Positions 1 through 6,983 of a stretch of 9,841 nucleotides of DNA are shown here, piece after piece. Each line of letters starts with the position of its first letter. Position 1 is the first letter of the stretch. Below the pieces are notes generated by a model. The model was not told where the DNA came from, searched no databases, and saw only the letters and a list, made by a program, of their open reading frames with translations. This DNA comes from Candidatus Kapaibacterium sp. (GTDB lineage: Bacteria > Bacteroidota > Ignavibacteria > Kapaibacteriales > UBA2268), in NCBI GenBank assembly GCA_938038165.1, contig CALHRB010000318.1:1-9841 (forward strand), read 5' to 3'. The position numbers were made by a program, and so were the translations under genes.

Positions 1-1996
1 AATTGTTCTTCGATGGAAGAAAAGAGACAATGCTTTGCAATATCAGATTTCAAGGAAGATGAAGAATGAAACAACCTGGTCAGCCCCAATTGCAAATCTT
101 GACAGCAACGCCACAACATATATTGATTTGGATGTGCGGGAGGGTGATGCATGGGAATATGAAATTGCCGCATTAAGCACCGGGCAAATCAACGCAAAAA
201 CCGCTGACAACAGGGATACACTTGTAGATATTAATTTCATTGGTTATGGATATGTTTATGCAGGATATAACAAAGAACCGGATGGCAATATCGGCTCGGT
301 TATTCTCCTCATTGATAACAAAACAGCCGAAACATTAGCCGGCGAAATCGACAGACTCGAAAATGATTTGATTTCCGAAGGCTGGGGTGTTATCAAAAAA
401 TATTCACCAAGAGCAGAAAAATTCGACGGAGACGCAGTCAAGGAAACAAAAAGTCTTGTTTTAGAAGAATATAACAAAGACCCCGAGAATATCAAAGCAG
501 TCTTTATAATTGGAAGAGTCCCGGTCCCTTATTCAGGCTTATTAAATCCTGACGCTCACCCAGATCATAAAGGTGCTTGGCCCGCTGATATTTTTTACGG
601 TGTTATAAATGATGCCTCCTGGACAGACTTATATGTAAACGATACAACTTCTGCCTCGAGAAAAGAAAATAAAAATGCAAGGGGGGACGGCAAATTTGAC
701 GTTACAACTTTAACAACACCTGCCAGATTACAGGTTGGAAGAGTAGATTTCTATAATATGCCAGCTTTTCCAAGTTCCGAAACCCAGCTCATCAAACAAT
801 ATCTTGACAGGAATCATAAATATAGAAATGGTGATATTCCCTATGAATACAAAGGTTTGATTGATGATAACTTTGGGATGTACACTCTGGAGGTCTTTGG
901 AAATAACGGCTGGCGAAATTTTTCACCTTTGATAGGGGATTCAAACGTAAAAGGTGGCATAGACTGGTTCGGAACTTTGAAAAATGAAAGCTACCTTTGG
1001 GCTTATGGTTGTGGCGGCGGAAGCTATACAAGCTGTGGTGGTATCGGTTATACCAAGGATTCCGATACATCCAGAAAAAACGACTTTGTTAACAATAAAG
1101 TCAATGCTATCTTTACTATGCTTTTTGGATCTTACTTTGGTGATTGGGACAGTCAGAATAATTTTATGAGAGCCTCCCTGGCGGCTAAAGGTAATGTACT
1201 GACCTGTGCTTGGGCTGGGAGGCCCTCCTGGTATTTTCATCATATGTCTCTTGGCGAAAATATCGGCTTTTCGACAATTCTTACCCAAAATAATTATACA
1301 ACTTATAAGCCCAATGCCTGGTACTTAAGTGCCAATCCTACTATTTATCAGGTCGGTATGCAACAAATCCATATTGCTTTACTTGGCGACCCAACCCTGA
1401 GAATGTATATGGCTACAACACCACAGCCAAAAAATTTATCTGTTACTCAAAATTTCAAAAAAATAAACTTAAGCTGGGAGAAACCTGAAGAGAATGTTGC
1501 CGGCTATAATATTTACAGAGGAACAAGCCGAACTGGTCCTTTCCTGAAAATAAACAAAAATATTATTAAAGAAACAAACTATTTAGATGATTTCAATCAT
1601 GAAGGAATGGTTTATTATATTGTTAAATCCGTTAAACTTCAAACCACTTATAGCGGAACATTTTACAACGAAAGCAAGGGTTTGGTTCAAAATATTCTTG
1701 CTACCGATGTTCCCGAATTAGTTAAAAATTTTGATATACAAATTTATCCAAATCCGGCAACAACAAATATTAATATTGCTTTGCCAATAAATAATTCCAG
1801 CTCAGTAATTGTTGATGTTTTAGATATTCAGGGCAAAGTCGTCAAAACTGTCTTTAATGATAAATTGGGGTTGGGGACACATCAGCTTGTCTGGAATCTT
1901 GAAGATTATCAAGGCAAAAAGGTCTCTGCGGGAGTATATTTCGTAAGAATTCTTAGTAACGGAAAGTCAAAAACAGAAAAAATTATTGTCTTCTAA
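1..1996 (+). CDS. T9SS-exported gingipain-like (C25-fold) protein, 5'-truncated
   Basis: This is the C-terminal part of a secreted protein. The frame is open from position 2, so the true start lies outside the window. A TTG at 35 is in frame but falls inside an FN3-like domain (a WKK...YQISRK strand pattern) and is not a credible start. Order of parts: end of an FN3-like domain (to about 215); an alpha/beta core (about 290-1410) resembling peptidase C25, with 'AVFIIGRVPVPYSG', 'LQVGRVDFY' and a closing 'HIALLGDPTLRM'; a second FN3-like domain (about 1420-1690); and a T9SS type A sorting domain (about 1730-1993) with 'IYPNPATTNINI' and 'SAGVYFVRIL'. Where gingipains have the catalytic His-Gly, this protein reads YGCGGGSY (1004-1027). 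Where they have the catalytic Cys, it reads FGSYFGDWD (1124-1150). It is therefore probably not a classical cysteine protease. The export route is well supported; the activity is unknown. Confidence 0.8.
   Translation, partial: IVLRWKKRDNALQYQISRKMKNETTWSAPIANLDSNATTYIDLDVREGDAWEYEIAALSTGQINAKTADNRDTLVDINFIGYGYVYAGYNKEPDGNIGSVILLIDNKTAETLAGEIDRLENDLISEGWGVIKKYSPRAEKFDGDAVKETKSLVLEEYNKDPENIKAVFIIGRVPVPYSGLLNPDAHPDHKGAWPADIFYGVINDASWTDLYVNDTTSASRKENKNARGDGKFDVTTLTTPARLQVGRVDFYNMPAFPSSETQLIKQYLDRNHKYRNGDIPYEYKGLIDDNFGMYTLEVFGNNGWRNFSPLIGDSNVKGGIDWFGTLKNESYLWAYGCGGGSYTSCGGIGYTKDSDTSRKNDFVNNKVNAIFTMLFGSYFGDWDSQNNFMRASLAAKGNVLTCAWAGRPSWYFHHMSLGENIGFSTILTQNNYTTYKPNAWYLSANPTIYQVGMQQIHIALLGDPTLRMYMATTPQPKNLSVTQNFKKINLSWEKPEENVAGYNIYRGTSRTGPFLKINKNIIKETNYLDDFNHEGMVYYIVKSVKLQTTYSGTFYNESKGLVQNILATDVPELVKNFDIQIYPNPATTNINIALPINNSSSVIVDVLDIQGKVVKTVFNDKLGLGTHQLVWNLEDYQGKKVSAGVYFVRILSNGKSKTEKIIVF
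1004..1246 (+). other. Conserved-looking core motifs of the C25-like protein
   Basis: Three compact motif blocks lie in the core of the first gene. They are a Gly/Cys-rich loop (YGCGGGSYTSCGGIG, from 1004), FGSYFGDWD (1124-1150), and CAWAGRPSWYFHHM (1205-1246) followed by SLGENIG. By position they match the His loop, the Cys loop and the following region of the gingipain catalytic domain, but the His and Cys expected there are absent. The density of Gly, Cys, Trp and His suggests a constrained site, possibly a binding site or an altered active site. The alignment was made by eye. Confidence 0.5.
1730..1993 (+). other. T9SS type A C-terminal sorting domain (first gene)
   Basis: The last 88 residues carry the classic pattern: an opening strand with 'IYPNPATTNINI', then 'VDVLDIQGKVVKTV', a 'HQLVWNLEDYQGKKVSAGVYFVRI' type strand pair (split here only by name), and a short Lys-rich end 'KTEKIIVF'. 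In this family the domain directs outer-membrane translocation by the type IX system and is usually cleaved off on the outside, with attachment to a lipopolysaccharide anchor or release. Confidence 0.9.
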
Positions 1997-2033
1997 TCTT
2001 TCTATTGAGAATTCTGCTGGCTGTTTGATTATT

Positions 2034-2062
2034 TTGTCCATCGGAAGTTTTTAAGGGATAAT
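2034..2062 (+). promoter_or_regulatory. Possible promoter of the M6 protease gene
   Basis: TTGTCC (2034-2039) is separated by 17 nt from GATAAT (2057-2062). These match the sigma-70 -35 box at 4 of 6 positions and the -10 box at 5 of 6. It would place transcription start near 2069, about 60 nt before the preferred start codon. In this phylum the housekeeping sigma factor often uses a different consensus, and AT-rich DNA gives such matches by chance, so this is only a candidate. Nothing resembling a strong intrinsic terminator for the preceding gene was seen in 1997-2131. Confidence 0.25.
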
Positions 2063-2096
2063 TATAAAATTTCTGATTTCGTTAAAATGGTAATAA

Positions 2097-2119
2097 AAAA
2101 AATTTTTAAAAAATTTTTT
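2097..2119. repeat. Perfect 23-bp A/T-only palindrome before the M6 gene
   Basis: A run of alternating A- and T-tracts (A8 T5 A6 T6 over 2095-2119) contains a perfect palindrome centred on 2108, with arms 2097-2107 and 2109-2119. It lies directly before the ribosome-binding site (2120-2123). In RNA it could form an A-U hairpin; in DNA, phased A-tracts favour bending. If the upstream ATG at 2087 were used, it would encode a KKIFKKFF stretch ahead of the signal peptide, which is one reason to prefer the start at 2132. Confidence 0.55.
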
Positions 2120-2123
2120 GAGG
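2120..2123 (+). promoter_or_regulatory. Ribosome-binding site deciding the M6 start
   Basis: GAGG sits 8 nt before the ATG at 2132. That ATG opens straight into a canonical signal peptide (MKFIIKYIVLIILFLSS). The alternative in-frame ATG at 2087 has no such site and would add 15 basic/hydrophobic residues in front of the signal peptide. Confidence 0.6.
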
Positions 2124-2131
2124 ATATTGTT

Positions 2132-5100
2132 ATGAAATTCATTATCAAATATATAGTCTTGATAATCTTGTTTTTATCATCGCCAGGATTATTTTCAGCA
2201 TATCTCGAATATGTTCCGCAAACAGTGGTTCAACCTGATGGGTCGGTTCTCGAGTTGTTTGCCACCGGTGATGAATACTACAACTGGCTTCACGATAAAG
2301 ACGGTTATACAATTATACGCAATCCCGACGACGGCTATCTTTATTATGCTGAAAAACAAGGCTCTATCTTAATCCCTGGAAAACTTCGCCCGGGCATAGA
2401 TAACCCCATTGATGCTGGATTAGAACCTTGGCTAAAATTTTCCTATGAGCATATCAAGCCCCGGATAGATGAATTCATTCAATACAGGTATAAACCAATT
2501 GATGATTCAAAAAGGGATATCATTCAAACGCCCAAAACGGGTAATATTAACAATATAGTAATCTTCATAAGATTTTCTGACGAGAATGAATTCACTGACC
2601 AGCGATCAACATTCGAAAGTATGTTTAACGCTGAAAGCGGGAATTCAATGAAAAATTATTTCAGAGAAGCATCATACTACAACTTGTCAGTTCAAACATA
2701 TTTTTATCCCGAAACAAACGGCTCAACCGTAATATCCTATCAGGCAACTCAACCAAGGAGTTATTATCGCCCTTACGATGCAAATACAAATCCAAACGGT
2801 TATCAGAATTCCACTCAAAGAAGAGACAGAGAACATGCTTTACTTGCCAATGCTGTTAATACAGTTAAATCTCAGATCCCAGCATCATTAAACATTGACG
2901 GCGATAATGACGGATATGTTGATAATGTTTGTTTTATAGTTTCTGGAACACCTGATGCCTGGGCAAGTCTTCTCTGGCCCCATATGTGGTCTCTTTACAG
3001 TGTTACAGTAACTATAAACGGCAAGAGGGTTTATACTTATAATTTCCAAATTCGAAGTATGACCAATAACAGCGTTCTTTGCCACGAAATGTTCCATTCC
3101 CTTGGAGCTCCAGATTTATATCACTATACAAGTAATGGTATTAGTCCTGTTGGTCCTTGGGATTTGATGGAAAATAATTTAAGCCCACCTCAACATATGT
3201 GCGCCTATATGAAGTTCAGATATTCAGGATGGATTTCGAGCATTCCCGAGATTACAACATCCGGATACTACACTTTAAGCCCTTTGACTAGTTCAACAAA
3301 TAATGCTTATAAGATTAAATCTCCTGTCTCAACCACAGAATACTTTGTTGTCGAATATCGCCGAAAAACAGGAACATTCGAAAACTCCCTTCCCGGCAGT
3401 GGTTTAATAGTTTATAGGATTAATAATTCCTATAGTGGTCAGGGAAATGCAAATGGACCACCCGACGAAGTTTATGTTTACAGACCAAATGGAACTACAA
3501 CCAACAACGGGACCGTTAATAGTGCGAATTTTTCGAGCGATGTTAGCAGGACGCAAATAAATAATTATACGAATCCATCAGCTTTTCTTTCGAATGGCTC
3601 TGCTGGTTATTTAAATATTTCGGAGATTGGTTCTTCGGGAAATACTATCACTTTTTATGTTGGCTTCGACACAATTTCAGTTCCAGTTCTTATAAGCCCT
3701 GCCGATAATTCAACGAACCTTGGTTTAAGACCGACTTTCACCTGGAATACTTTTACAGGGGCTACTTCTTATGAAATTCAGGTATCTGATGTTTCGAGTT
3801 TTTCAAATCTTATAATTAACCAATCAGGACTGACAGGCACATCCTACACGCCAACGGTAGATTTATCAAACAATACGAGATATTATTGGAGAGTAAAAGC
3901 GACTACTTCACAAGGACAAACAGGATGGTCTTCTGTTTTTTCATTTACAACCACAGGAACAATAGTCATAACAGATATAAATGGCAAGTTATGTTCGGGT
4001 AATTACATTCAAATTGACTATACAACAGGCATAACATTCAACGAAGGAAATGTTTTCAGGGCTTTTCTATCAGACAGTCTTGGCAAATTTATCAACCAGA
4101 TACAAATTGGAAGCCTTGCTTCAACAACATCCGGCACTATTACGGCATTCATACCTACAAATTTGGCTTCAGGTTCAAAATACAGAATACGAATCATTGC
4201 TTCAAACCCAGCCACTACCGGATTCGATAATGGTGAAGATTTAGTCATCACTGCCAAGCTTTACCCCTATATTTCAGGAAAAAGCATAGTTTGTTCGGGC
4301 ACTACTGAGCCATATTTTACAACTGTCGAAAACGGAATAACCAATACTTGGAAAGTCATCAATGGCGGTGAGCTTATCGGAGACACAAAATCCCCCAACG
4401 TTCATATAAAATGGGATGACACAAGCAGAACCGGTATCATTATACTTGCCAAATCAAGTGCTTCTGGTTGCACCGATACTACTTTTCTTGAAGTAACAAT
4501 CCACCCTGTGCCAGATCCAACATTAATCGGCAATTTATCGGTTTGCGAAAACAGTTATTTTATTTATCGCTCTCCAATTGTCCCCGGAAACAAAAATGAT
4601 TGGGAGGTCGAAGGCGGAAAAATTCATTCTATACTTAATCAGGAAATGGTTAAAGTACTTTGGGGTAGCAAAGGTAAAGGTAAATTAAGATTGAAGCAAA
4701 CCATTAACGAAACTGGTTGCTATACCTTACTCGAAAAAGATATAACTATTAACGAAACTCCTGTTGCCTCCAAAATTTTTGGCGAAAATTTATCCTGTCA
4801 GAACAGTGAAGCTGTATATTCAATTAATAAAACAGCCGGAAAAATAACAAAGAAATGGTCAGTCCGGGGAGGAACCATTAAAAAGCAAATCAGTAGCGAT
4901 AGTGCTTTGGTCTTATGGACTCAAACCGGTAAAGGTCTTGTTAAAGTCGTTTTCATTAATCAATCGGGCTGTATGGATTCTTCAGAATATGAAGTTATTG
5001 TCAATTCTATTCCCGACCCATTCATATCCGGAAATGCCAGAACTTGCGAATTATCAGTTGAAACATATTTTACTTATAATGATAAAAATCTTTCAAACGC

Positions 5101-5740
5101 CTGGAGAGTTTTAGGAGGCGAAATAATTAGTGATTCAACCGAACATCAAATCGAGGTTAAATGGCTTACTCAGGGAACAGGTAAGGTATATGTTACTCAG
5201 ACTAATATTGTGACCGGTTGCAAAAATACTATATATCAAGATATTCAGGTTTCTTTGAAACCCGATAAACCAACAATTACAGCTATAGACAACAAACTCA
5301 AATCAAGTTCCCCAATTGGTAACCAGTGGTATTTGAACAAACAGATAATTCCTGAAGCAAAAGAGCAATACTACGAACCCAAAAACGATGGCTTATACTC
5401 AGTTACAGTTAAAATTGATAACTGTCTCTCCGAATTCTCGGAAGAATATAATTTTACAATGGCTTCGGTAAATGAATCAATAATCAGGAATTTTAATATT
5501 TCTCCAAATCCAACTAATGGAGTTATAAATTTAACAAACAAAAACCAAGGTGATTATCTTTTGGAAATTTACAATCTTCTGGGCGAGAAACTCGGCACAA
5601 AAATAATCTCCGTTGAATTTGCAACATTGGACTTAGACGACTACTCCTCCCAGCAAGGAATGTTTATTTTAAGATTCTATTTCCCAAATAATCAAGTAGT
5701 TACAAAGAAAGTAATAAGATTATTTAACTCAGGAAACTAA
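2132..5740 (+). CDS. Secreted M6-family metalloprotease with T9SS sorting domain
   Basis: This is a 1202-residue zinc protease of the M6 (immune inhibitor A-like) family, exported through Sec and then T9SS. Residues 1 to about 23 form a signal peptide, with likely cleavage after LFSA. A propeptide-like stretch (about 25-130) includes 'QPDGSVLELFATGDEYYNW'. The catalytic domain (about 135-510) has a DGDNDGYVD calcium-type loop (D256, D258, D260, D264), the zinc motif HEMFHSLGAPD (H318, E319, H322, D328) and a downstream GPWDLM (M346), which may be the Met-turn. All key residues are present, so it should be active. After this come an FN3-like domain (about 515-608), a 'LCSGNYIQIDY...YRIRIIASNP' module (about 612-708), four Cys-paired repeats (712-1042), an Ig-like 'NQWYLNKQIIPEA' module (about 1045-1108) and a T9SS sorting domain (about 1116-1202, 'ISPNPTNGVINL'). 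The likely role is extracellular or surface proteolysis; the substrate is unknown. Confidence 0.9.
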   Translation: MKFIIKYIVLIILFLSSPGLFSAYLEYVPQTVVQPDGSVLELFATGDEYYNWLHDKDGYTIIRNPDDGYLYYAEKQGSILIPGKLRPGIDNPIDAGLEPWLKFSYEHIKPRIDEFIQYRYKPIDDSKRDIIQTPKTGNINNIVIFIRFSDENEFTDQRSTFESMFNAESGNSMKNYFREASYYNLSVQTYFYPETNGSTVISYQATQPRSYYRPYDANTNPNGYQNSTQRRDREHALLANAVNTVKSQIPASLNIDGDNDGYVDNVCFIVSGTPDAWASLLWPHMWSLYSVTVTINGKRVYTYNFQIRSMTNNSVLCHEMFHSLGAPDLYHYTSNGISPVGPWDLMENNLSPPQHMCAYMKFRYSGWISSIPEITTSGYYTLSPLTSSTNNAYKIKSPVSTTEYFVVEYRRKTGTFENSLPGSGLIVYRINNSYSGQGNANGPPDEVYVYRPNGTTTNNGTVNSANFSSDVSRTQINNYTNPSAFLSNGSAGYLNISEIGSSGNTITFYVGFDTISVPVLISPADNSTNLGLRPTFTWNTFTGATSYEIQVSDVSSFSNLIINQSGLTGTSYTPTVDLSNNTRYYWRVKATTSQGQTGWSSVFSFTTTGTIVITDINGKLCSGNYIQIDYTTGITFNEGNVFRAFLSDSLGKFINQIQIGSLASTTSGTITAFIPTNLASGSKYRIRIIASNPATTGFDNGEDLVITAKLYPYISGKSIVCSGTTEPYFTTVENGITNTWKVINGGELIGDTKSPNVHIKWDDTSRTGIIILAKSSASGCTDTTFLEVTIHPVPDPTLIGNLSVCENSYFIYRSPIVPGNKNDWEVEGGKIHSILNQEMVKVLWGSKGKGKLRLKQTINETGCYTLLEKDITINETPVASKIFGENLSCQNSEAVYSINKTAGKITKKWSVRGGTIKKQISSDSALVLWTQTGKGLVKVVFINQSGCMDSSEYEVIVNSIPDPFISGNARTCELSVETYFTYNDKNLSNAWRVLGGEIISDSTEHQIEVKWLTQGTGKVYVTQTNIVTGCKNTIYQDIQVSLKPDKPTITAIDNKLKSSSPIGNQWYLNKQIIPEAKEQYYEPKNDGLYSVTVKIDNCLSEFSEEYNFTMASVNESIIRNFNISPNPTNGVINLTNKNQGDYLLEIYNLLGEKLGTKIISVEFATLDLDDYSSQQGMFILRFYFPNNQVVTKKVIRLFNSGN
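4265..5257 (+). other. Four tandem ~84-residue Ig/PKD-like repeats, each with a Cys pair
   Basis: Four consecutive modules in the M6 protease share the pattern 'I-x-G-x(3-4)-C ... W-x-V-x-GG-x-I ... V-x-W-x(2-3)-G-x-G ... GC ... P-x-P'. The cysteine pairs, numbered from the start at 2132, are 721/780, 805/863, 889/947 and 972/1030. Spacing within pairs is 58-59 residues and the period is 83-84. One disulfide per module is a reasonable inference for an extracellular stalk. The copies have diverged strongly, so this is an old duplication rather than a recent one. Confidence 0.75.
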
Positions 5741-6381
5741 GGATAAAGTCTTTCAACTACCCAGAGCCCTCCACGTTTAGAATACCTAATTCTATCGTGG
5801 AGCCTGCTCGGGCGTCCTTGCCAAAATTCAAAAATGTCGGGTTTTAATCTGTATCCTCCCCAAAAGGGTGGAAGTGGAACTTTTGCAGGATATTTCACTA
5901 AAAGTTTTGCTACCTCACGAATAAGAGTGAACCTCGAAGGCAAAACTTCGCTTTGTTTCGAAGCCCAAGCACCCAGGCGACTTTCGTAGGGACGGCTCTG
6001 GAAGTAGTCATCTGATTCTTCACTCGAAATTTTTTCTGTAATCCCTTCAATTCTTATTTGTCTTTCTAATCTATCCCAATAAAAAAGCAGGGAAGCATAA
6101 GGATTTTTCTCAAGTTCTTTTCCTTTACGACTTTCATAATTAGTAAAAAATACAAATCCGTTTTCATCATATCTTTTTAATAAAACTATTCTCGAAGATG
6201 GTTTCCCCTCGGAATTAACGGTTGACAAAGCCATAGCATTAGGCTCCATCATAGGATAATTCACAGCATCATCGAACCAAACTTTAAATTGCTCAAATGG
6301 ATTTTTAAGGGCAGTTTTTTCGTTAAACGAATCTTTTGTGTAATCTCTTCTTAAATTATCAAGCGATTCAAATATTGACAT
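5737..6381 (-). CDS. pdxH: Pyridoxamine 5'-phosphate oxidase
   Basis: This 214-residue protein oxidises pyridoxamine or pyridoxine 5'-phosphate to pyridoxal 5'-phosphate, using FMN and O2, in the cytoplasm. It has close to the usual length (E. coli PdxH is 218). Family signatures are present throughout: SSRIVLLK (FMN and substrate contacts, R64 and K69), 'FTNYESRKGKEL' (S84-K86), 'YFQSRPYESRLGAWASKQS' (Y126, R130, S134 match the substrate-phosphate ligands), 'PPFWGGYRLKP', 'FEFWQGRPSRLHDR' (R193, H195) and the canonical end ERLYP. It starts with ATG 5 nt after an AGGT that overlaps the stop codon of the upstream gene, so it is probably translated from the same transcript. Its stop codon overlaps that of the convergent M6 protease gene. 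Confidence 0.96.
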   Translation of the reverse strand: MSIFESLDNLRRDYTKDSFNEKTALKNPFEQFKVWFDDAVNYPMMEPNAMALSTVNSEGKPSSRIVLLKRYDENGFVFFTNYESRKGKELEKNPYASLLFYWDRLERQIRIEGITEKISSEESDDYFQSRPYESRLGAWASKQSEVLPSRFTLIREVAKLLVKYPAKVPLPPFWGGYRLKPDIFEFWQGRPSRLHDRIRYSKRGGLWVVERLYP

Positions 6382-6386
6382 AATTT

Positions 6387-6390
6387 ACCT
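6387..6390 (-). promoter_or_regulatory. Ribosome-binding site of pdxH overlapping the upstream stop
   Basis: On the minus strand, AGGT lies 5 nt before the pdxH ATG and shares bases with the TAG stop of the hexapeptide gene. This supports translational coupling of the two genes. Confidence 0.5.
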
Positions 6391-6931
6391 ATTTAATCTG
6401 ATTACGATATTCATCTACATAATTAACATAATTTTTTGCGGTCCTTCCAATCATTTCAATTTCTTCAATTGTTAAATCTCTTATGATTTTTGCCGGAACT
6501 CCGGCAACAAGAACACCGCTTGGGACAATAAAATTTTCTTTTACAAGGGCACCGGCTGCTACTATCGAATTTGAGGAAACCACTGCGCCGTTTAAAATGA
6601 TAGCTCCAATACCTATTAAACTTTTATCATTTAGAATGCAACCGTGCAGAGTAACAGAATGAGCTATGCTGATATCATTTCCTATGATTAAGGGATGTGT
6701 TCCGTTCTGAACGTGAAACATTGACAAATCCTGAATATTTGTCCTTTCTCCGATTCTGATATAATTGACATCTCCCCTTATTACACAGTTATACCAAACG
6801 GAGCTGTCTTTGCCAATCTCAACATCGCCAATTATTTTTACTCCATCGCAAAGAAAGACAGAGTCGTGGATTTTTGGTGTAATTCCCTTGTAACTAATAA
6901 TCTTGGCGTTATTTCCTGTTTCCAATATCAT
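6389..6931 (-). CDS. Gamma-carbonic anhydrase family hexapeptide-repeat protein
   Basis: This 180-residue left-handed beta-helix protein is of the gamma-CA/YrdA/PaaY type. Hexapeptide periodicity runs through most of its length. The family block 'SVWYNCVIRGDVNYIRIG' is followed by 'TNIQDLSMFHV'. The three metal-binding histidines are present as H73 (FHV), H91 (IAH) and H96 (LHG), and Gln-66/Asp-68 lie in NIQD. The end 'LVAGVPAKIIRDL' is also typical. Members form trimers that bind Zn, Fe or Co at subunit interfaces. Many have no proven carbonic anhydrase activity, so the assignment is to the family and not to the reaction. It is the first gene of a two-gene unit with pdxH 7 nt downstream, and it is divergent from hydE. 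Confidence 0.92.
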   Translation of the reverse strand: MILETGNNAKIISYKGITPKIHDSVFLCDGVKIIGDVEIGKDSSVWYNCVIRGDVNYIRIGERTNIQDLSMFHVQNGTHPLIIGNDISIAHSVTLHGCILNDKSLIGIGAIILNGAVVSSNSIVAAGALVKENFIVPSGVLVAGVPAKIIRDLTIEEIEMIGRTAKNYVNYVDEYRNQIK

Positions 6932-6983
6932 TTTTTAATTAAAAAGCTTAAATTAATATTTAAAACGTCAAAATAAATTGAGT
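6932..6983. promoter_or_regulatory. Divergent intergenic region between the gamma-CA gene and hydE
   Basis: This 52-nt, almost purely A/T stretch must hold signals for both directions unless the hydE promoter lies inside the neighbouring gene. Visible structure: a perfect 14-bp palindrome at 6932-6945 (TTTTTAATTAAAAA), an AAGCTT at 6944-6949, and an inverted repeat TTAAAT-N4-ATTTAA at 6948-6963. On the minus strand, TTGACG (complement of 6966-6971) is a good -35-like element, but no matching -10 box is clear. Palindromes are expected by chance in DNA this AT-rich, so operator function is only a guess. Confidence 0.35.

Noticed and set aside
35..37. TTG as start of the first gene
   Set aside because: The frame is open to the window edge and the preceding codons (IVLRWKKRDNA) complete an FN3-like strand, so the gene simply begins upstream of the window.
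941..1288. Minus-strand open frames inside the C25-like gene (also 43-240, 256-495 and 792-1070)
   Set aside because: They are shadows of a strong, domain-bearing plus-strand gene. Their translations show no recognisable domains and they have no plausible context.
2087..2131. ATG at 2087 as start of the M6 protease
   Set aside because: It would place 15 Lys/Phe-rich residues, encoded by an A/T palindrome, before a complete signal peptide. The ATG at 2132 has a GAGG at good spacing.
2888..5114. Short overlapping frames inside the M6 gene (for example 2888-3097, 4018-4257, 4050-4244 and 4902-5114)
   Set aside because: All lie within the long protease gene in other frames, lack recognisable features and show no initiation signals.
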